From contig NZ_CP019082.1 of assembly GCF_001956985.1 (NCBI RefSeq), positions 2,046,001 to 2,110,000 on the forward strand: a stretch of DNA of 64,000 nucleotides, written 5' to 3'. Made by a program: the position numbers and the translations under genes. This document shows, piece after piece, positions 63,846-64,000 of this stretch (within the stretch, counting starts at the first letter, position 1; each line of letters opens with the position of its first letter). Origin of the DNA: Paludisphaera borealis (GTDB lineage Bacteria; Planctomycetota; Planctomycetia; Isosphaerales; Isosphaeraceae). The notes under the pieces are model-generated. The model saw only the letters and a program-made list of their open reading frames with translations, was not told the DNA's origin and made no database searches.

Positions 63846-64000
63846 TCAGGTGAATCGATCGGCTTCCCGTCCGGTCGACGCTCCGTCGGGCCTCGTCACG
63901 ACGCGATGCACCTTGTCTCCCACCACTCCCAAGTCGAAGGCCCGAGGGAACGCCACGACGGGCGCCCCCGTACGACGCGAGGCGCGGTCCACCCCTCCTG
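63846..64000 (-). CDS. Possible 3' end of a minus-strand gene
   Basis: One frame ends at a TGA at 63846-63848 and is open to the window edge, giving GAPVVAFPRAFDLGVV, DKVHRVVTRPDG and a closing READRFT. The composition is protein-like, but with only about 50 residues no family can be named. It may be spurious. The gap between 63562 and 63845 is otherwise empty apart from the FG-GAP gene's upstream region. Confidence 0.35.
   Translation of the reverse strand, partial: GGVDRASRRTGAPVVAFPRAFDLGVVGDKVHRVVTRPDGASTGREADRFT

Noticed and set aside
1-64000. tRNA, rRNA, riboswitch, prophage or insertion-sequence genes
   Set aside because: No cloverleaf, rRNA core, transposase or phage structural gene was seen on reading both strands; a covariance-model scan could still find a small RNA.

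Overview
The window is GC-rich chromosomal DNA that looks like a member of the Planctomycetota, probably the Isosphaerales. Supporting family content: two DUF1501 proteins with twin-arginine leaders, a DUF1559 prepilin-like protein, a DUF1080 protein, a sulfatase, a PEP-CTERM protein, a long FG-GAP protein with a planctomycete-type N-terminus, and many dispersed palindromic repeats. No rRNA, tRNA, CRISPR array, intact insertion sequence or prophage was seen. The genus is an inference; no species marker is present.

Region by region. 1-3960: a secreted GDSL hydrolase (cut by the window edge), a nitroreductase, a DUF1080 lipoprotein and an amino-acid permease. 3980-8761 (minus): a tightly packed six-gene run of HhH glycosylase, unknown protein, DinB-fold protein, Sui1-like factor, carbon-starvation transporter CstA and gluconokinase. 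8864-15225: S20, a TPR protein, an SMP-30 lactonase, IF-1, an RNase HII-like protein and a lone ParA. 15371-19907: a membrane protein, cytidine deaminase, sulfite reductase hemoprotein and a LolA-like exported protein. 20246-32252: surface and secreted proteins (two paralogous exported proteins, two DUF1501 proteins, DUF1559, sulfatase, PEP-CTERM) plus a frameshifted Uma2 nuclease gene. 32253-41054: repeat-rich accessory DNA with a DUF1569 gene cut short by a repeat array, a DUF4105 / cNMP-patatin pair, and a degenerate patatin-like gene that looks AT-richer than its surroundings. 41055-49483: a lipoprotein, amidohydrolase, pseudouridine synthase, orphan antitoxin with toxin remnant, and a Y-family polymerase next to a possible SRAP-like protein. 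49515-64000: a YHS protein and a redoxin/cytochrome c/copper-monooxygenase fusion, two tandem GT-C membrane proteins, a lipoyl-like/Nudix/tmk/holB run, a pyruvate-decarboxylase-type enzyme and an FG-GAP propeller protein.

Functional links: CstA and gluconokinase (peptide and gluconate use) lie in one likely operon, and a gluconolactonase-type gene is a few kb away. tmk and holB overlap, as in many bacteria. The Y-family polymerase, its possible LexA-type operator and the SRAP-like neighbour suggest a small DNA-damage locus.

The most unusual material is non-coding. A roughly 0.7 kb element is present twice (27474-28158 and 38071-38738). A 27-33 bp-arm palindrome occurs three times. At least four further hairpin or REP-type families lie in the gaps, one of which has eroded a gene. 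No transposase is present to explain them.
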